Assembly (NCBI GenBank): GCA_016165875.1
Contig: JABBOT010000029.1
Location: forward strand, 3,206,774-3,270,773
Direction: 5' to 3'
Length of the DNA stretch: 64,000 bases
Source of the DNA: Acanthopleura granulata
Taxonomy: Eukaryota > Mollusca > Polyplacophora > Chitonida > Chitonidae
Shown: one piece after another, positions 60,574 to 64,000 of the stretch
How the letters are laid out: the number at the start of each line of letters is the position of its first letter
Position numbering within the stretch: position 1 is the first letter of the stretch
Notes under the pieces: model-generated
Told to the model about the DNA's origin: nothing
What the model saw: only the letters and a program-made list of their open reading frames with translations
Databases searched by the model: none
Position numbers and translations under genes: made by a program

Positions 60574-61591
60574 ATGATGGACACTATTGGGTCATGTAAA
60601 GTGGAGAAGGCGTTTGTGGATCCGATAGACAGACTGAGCCAGCAGTTCCCGTGTGGAGGCTCTGGGGGCATCGCAGAGAAGGAGAGTCAGGATGACACCT
60701 GTCTACCGTCCACGACTACCAGCAGTGCCGAGGCGGACGGGGCTAAGAGTGGGAAGAAGGCCGGGGCGGGGATCAGGCGACAAGAGAAGCCACCGTACTC
60801 TTATATCGCCCTCATAGCCATGGCCATACAAGCGACCCCTAGGAAAATGTGCACCTTGAATGAAATATACCAATTTTTACAAACTCGTTTTCCATTCTTC
60901 AGGGGCACGTATCAAGGCTGGAAAAACTCGGTGCGACACAATCTGTCTCTGAACGAGTGCTTCATCAAACTGCCCAAGGGATTCGGCAGGCCAGGTAAGG
61001 GTCACTACTGGACCATTGACCCTGCCGCCGAGTTTATGTTCGAGGAAGGCTCCTTCCGAAGACGACCCCGGGGATTCCGGAGAAAGTGCCAGGCGCTGAG
61101 GCCGTTCGGGATGATGAACGGCATCGGCATGACAGGGGCTTCGTCCATGCTCGGTACGCACTATGACATTCTTCATTCACAAAACAATGCAATGAACACC
61201 ATGAACATGGCTTGTGCCGTAAACACCTCCCAGTCGTTCGACACGTCGGCCATGCTGTCACCTGTCACGATGGGTTCTGCTCTCCAGCACTCACCTAATC
61301 TGATGCAGGTTCCGTCACAGCAGCACACTTCAGGGTCTCAGCTCAACTGCAGCTTTGGCGCAAGGTACCCGTCCAGCTGTTCCATGGCGTCCATGAATAA
61401 TGACTTCTCTCACCTGGCCTCGTACCCTGCTTTACCGGTCAGTGTGTATGATCGTGACCATATACAAAACACCTGGCAGGGACAGCGACACCTGGCGGCC
61501 GGTACGGGACTCGGGTCGGTGACCGGCGAGCAGTGCCATTACACGCCTTCCTTTCCCAACAAAACAGAACCTGTCGATCTGGCCTCAGCCG
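60574..61591 (+). CDS. FoxF: Forkhead transcription factor FoxF, first coding exon (3'-partial)
   Basis: DNA-binding regulator; in bilaterians FoxF acts in visceral/splanchnic mesoderm. The forkhead domain spans residues about 71-165: [36 protein letters not shown], recognition helix [19 protein letters not shown], then [11 protein letters not shown]. The flank [20 protein letters not shown] is the FoxF hallmark and separates it from FoxC, FoxL1 and FoxQ1. The N-terminus is acidic/Ser-Thr rich; the C-terminal part is rich in Met, Ser, Asn and His. I start at ATG 60574 (A at -3); a second ATG follows immediately. The exon ends GCCG|GTAAGT at 61591, phase 1. Reading through adds only G-K-S-R before a stop, so the C-terminal exon must come from downstream, as the vertebrate FoxF1 end (Q-D-I-K-P-C-V-M) is also on a separate exon. 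Near the end T-E-P-V-D-L-A-S loosely resembles a CtBP-binding PxDLS motif. Identity is very secure. Confidence 0.97.
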
Positions 61592-64000
61592 GTAAGTCTA
61601 GGTAGTAATAATTGGAAGCGTACACAAATAATGGTGATATCTATAAATTGCGATGTTATAGATATCAAAGATACCTGTATCTTGATTCATGAGTGTTGTA
61701 AATGTCATACAACAGTGTTCTGTTCACCAAAAGTCATATAAATGTTTTCTATATGTAAAAGGTTATGCTAAGTTAGCATTATTATTATTATTATTATTTT
61801 GAGGCCAATAATCAATTTGGCCACAACAAATCAATGAAAATACCTTATTATAAGGTATGGTAAAAATTTAAATTTACTTCATTTGGGCTGTTTCATCACA
61901 TATCCGAAACTTTCAAATTTCTAAAATTTTCATTAGAAAATAAGAGGTTCTTTGGTATGGGTAAAAACATTTAAAGTGCAATTAATATTAATGCATGATA
62001 TCTTGTTATCGTGTGAAAACTTAATCTGGCAGACAAGCATATGACAATATCCTGTAATAGGGATTAGGTTAACTTGTGCCTGTTTAGACAGTTCGGTAAT
62101 GTGCGGGTTGGGTGTCTTGGTGTGTTGACCAGATGGGGAGGAGGTGTAAAGAACAGCTCCCCTGGACATTTAGAGGTTATATACTTCTGCTGGACTAAAT
62201 ATATATTTATCTTTGGCAACAGCAATTCATGTAGTCAATATCTTCAGTCGGTATATTTCATTGCTTTGGGTCAGTGATACGAAGTATATGGAGATATAAT
62301 TTTGGTCCTTGATTGATAAGCGTCCTGGGTTACAGAAATAATAGAATATACACTTTAGAGAGACCAGTCTATTCATAAACGAAAAGTATAGTTTTTTTCC
62401 ATACCATTGCAATCACATGAATTTAACTTTACCAAAAATATACCCTCACCATTCCATATATAGTTGGGTACATTTCGCTAATTGCTTAGTCAACTCAGAT
62501 AAGGTTGTGCAGTATACACTTGTCATGGCTTTATTATTGTATTGGTAAACAACAAAAATATTTCAGGTAAAATTGTATCTACATTGAGAAATTTTAAAAT
62601 TAATAAAAGTTTTATCCATTGTTTTTAATATACTGATAGAGGGGGTAAGTCGGAGAACAAACAGAAAAGTATCTTTTCTACCGCGACCTGATAAATAATG
62701 GATTTTTATATACAGCGTAGAAAGATAATGGAGCAAAGAAAGCTTTGTAAAAGATAAACCAAAATATTAATGAGTGAAAAAGTTAAAAATGGTATGTCGA
62801 TAATTCCAGATACAATGATTAGATTATGTCTGCGAATACACGAAAATTCGAAAACTGATGGTATGTTTGATAGAGGGTGAGGTGTTTGCATATACCTTAA
62901 AAAGTATGCGAATATGTTTTGATAATTATATGTGTAAACTTAATCAAGTTTTCTTTTTTAAATTGATGTCAGAAGGTGTATTTATGTGCAAATTTATCTT
63001 AACCCATGTCATTTATGTTCCATGATACTTACATGTTTGTACAGAGCTTCCGAAGGCCATGCAACGTCTGTATGTCTAATTTCAGATACAATCAAACTTT
63101 TGGAGCGTGCATTAAATACCCGTCATAGTTCCTAACGACTATATCAACTATTCTTGTTAAATTTGTTTGATCCTTCAACTGACAGAGGCAAACCAAGTCC
63201 TGGGAAGAAAATCAAGACTTTAATGGCTTGTACATGACTAACCATCTGAGGCGAACGGCGTGTTTGCAAAGATGCTTTAAGTTTCTAATATCATATTTGG
63301 CCGTCACATAAACAAATACAATATTGTTCAAACAGTACTTAAGAACTCAAGATTTCCTGTAGTTTCATTGTTGCCTCAGACAGGCTGTTATTATTATTAT
63401 CTGGTATTTTTGAAGGTTTTATTGTACAAAACTTTGTTGTACATTCATTGTAATGTGTACTTGCGCATGTAAATTTCATAAATTGCAACTTCTCCTTCAG
63501 AGATGGACTTTTCAGCAGTAAGAAGCCACCAAAACAGTTTTATACAAAACTTTCTATATATTTTCCTTTCATTAATATTTAGACATCATTTGTCATTGGG
63601 TCAAGACTCATGATGAATGTTGTCATTAAGGCATTTATCAGTTCCATTTTCGATTGGAACCTGTGTTATGGAAACAAAACTGCTTTGGAAGGTAGAATGA
63701 CGAATATACTTTGTGGCATATTCAACATGTGTTGATCGATTGCAGACCAGTGGTAGTCTGCAATAAGAAGTATCATATAATTTGATGAGAACATGAAAAA
63801 CGAGAAACAGCAGATTAAAACACTTTAGAAATACATGTAATTTATTTTTAATTCAGTTTGTCTTCAATACATTATTTTTCTTTCTATCTCTTTTGAGAAA
63901 ACATTGATATTCAGTCGAATGTTGAGCTTCTGGTTTCGCTTGCTTTCCTTTGTAATTGTCTACTTTGTGCATATATTATAGACTTTGAATAAGCTAGAAT
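61592..64000 (+). other. FoxF intron and downstream sequence
   Basis: Starts with the donor GTAAGTCTAG. AT-rich, with (ATT)n at 61779-61799 and the palindrome ATACCTTATTATAAGGTAT at 61840-61858. No segment encodes the usual FoxF C-terminal peptide. A strong acceptor (ACTTCTCCTTCAG, ends 63500) precedes a 37-codon in-phase frame ending TGA at 63613, described as a candidate. Confidence 0.5.

Overview
The window is animal genomic DNA, most likely from a mollusc or a related lophotrochozoan. Three things point there. It has spliced genes with GT/AG introns. It has two recognisable animal genes, an SLC34 sodium/phosphate cotransporter and a FoxF forkhead factor. It is studded with tRNA-headed SINEs ending in AAATAAATAAAT, a kind I associate with bivalves, gastropods and brachiopods. 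No prokaryotic, organellar or viral gene is recognised. I cannot fix the species.

Layout. On the minus strand, 1703-7831 holds a complete-looking SLC34A gene. Eight coding exons join in phase to give 667 codons plus a stop. The first exon (27 codons) is a prediction; the other seven are well supported by family similarity, splice sites and matching phases. Intron 3 contains two decayed extra copies of exon 3, the outer one abutted by a 135 bp MITE-like inverted repeat. From 7832 to 60573 (about 52.7 kb) I see no convincing protein-coding gene. This stretch holds SINE copies in several states (full, truncated, nested), foldback elements, minisatellites (141, 32, 30 and 21 bp units), a 312 bp direct duplication, microsatellites, and some repeat-poor GC-richer islands that could be regulatory. 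On the plus strand, 60574-61591 is the first coding exon of FoxF, with a complete forkhead domain. It ends at a clean GTAAGT donor, so the last exon lies in the final 2.4 kb or beyond the window.

Function. The two genes are not an operon and have no obvious joint role. SLC34 proteins carry sodium-coupled inorganic phosphate across the apical membrane of epithelia. FoxF is a transcription factor of visceral or splanchnic mesoderm. A long gene-free stretch upstream of FoxF is what one expects around a developmental regulator.

Most notable points: the tandem exon-derived copies in SLC34A; Asn at the position whose Asp marks electrogenic SLC34 transporters; a long near-perfect hairpin at 44.1 kb; a composite foldback/CA-repeat element at 26 kb; the same 30 bp minisatellite at two loci 3.5 kb apart; and SINEs with different tRNA heads that share a 3' tail. 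I found no clearly new multi-gene system.
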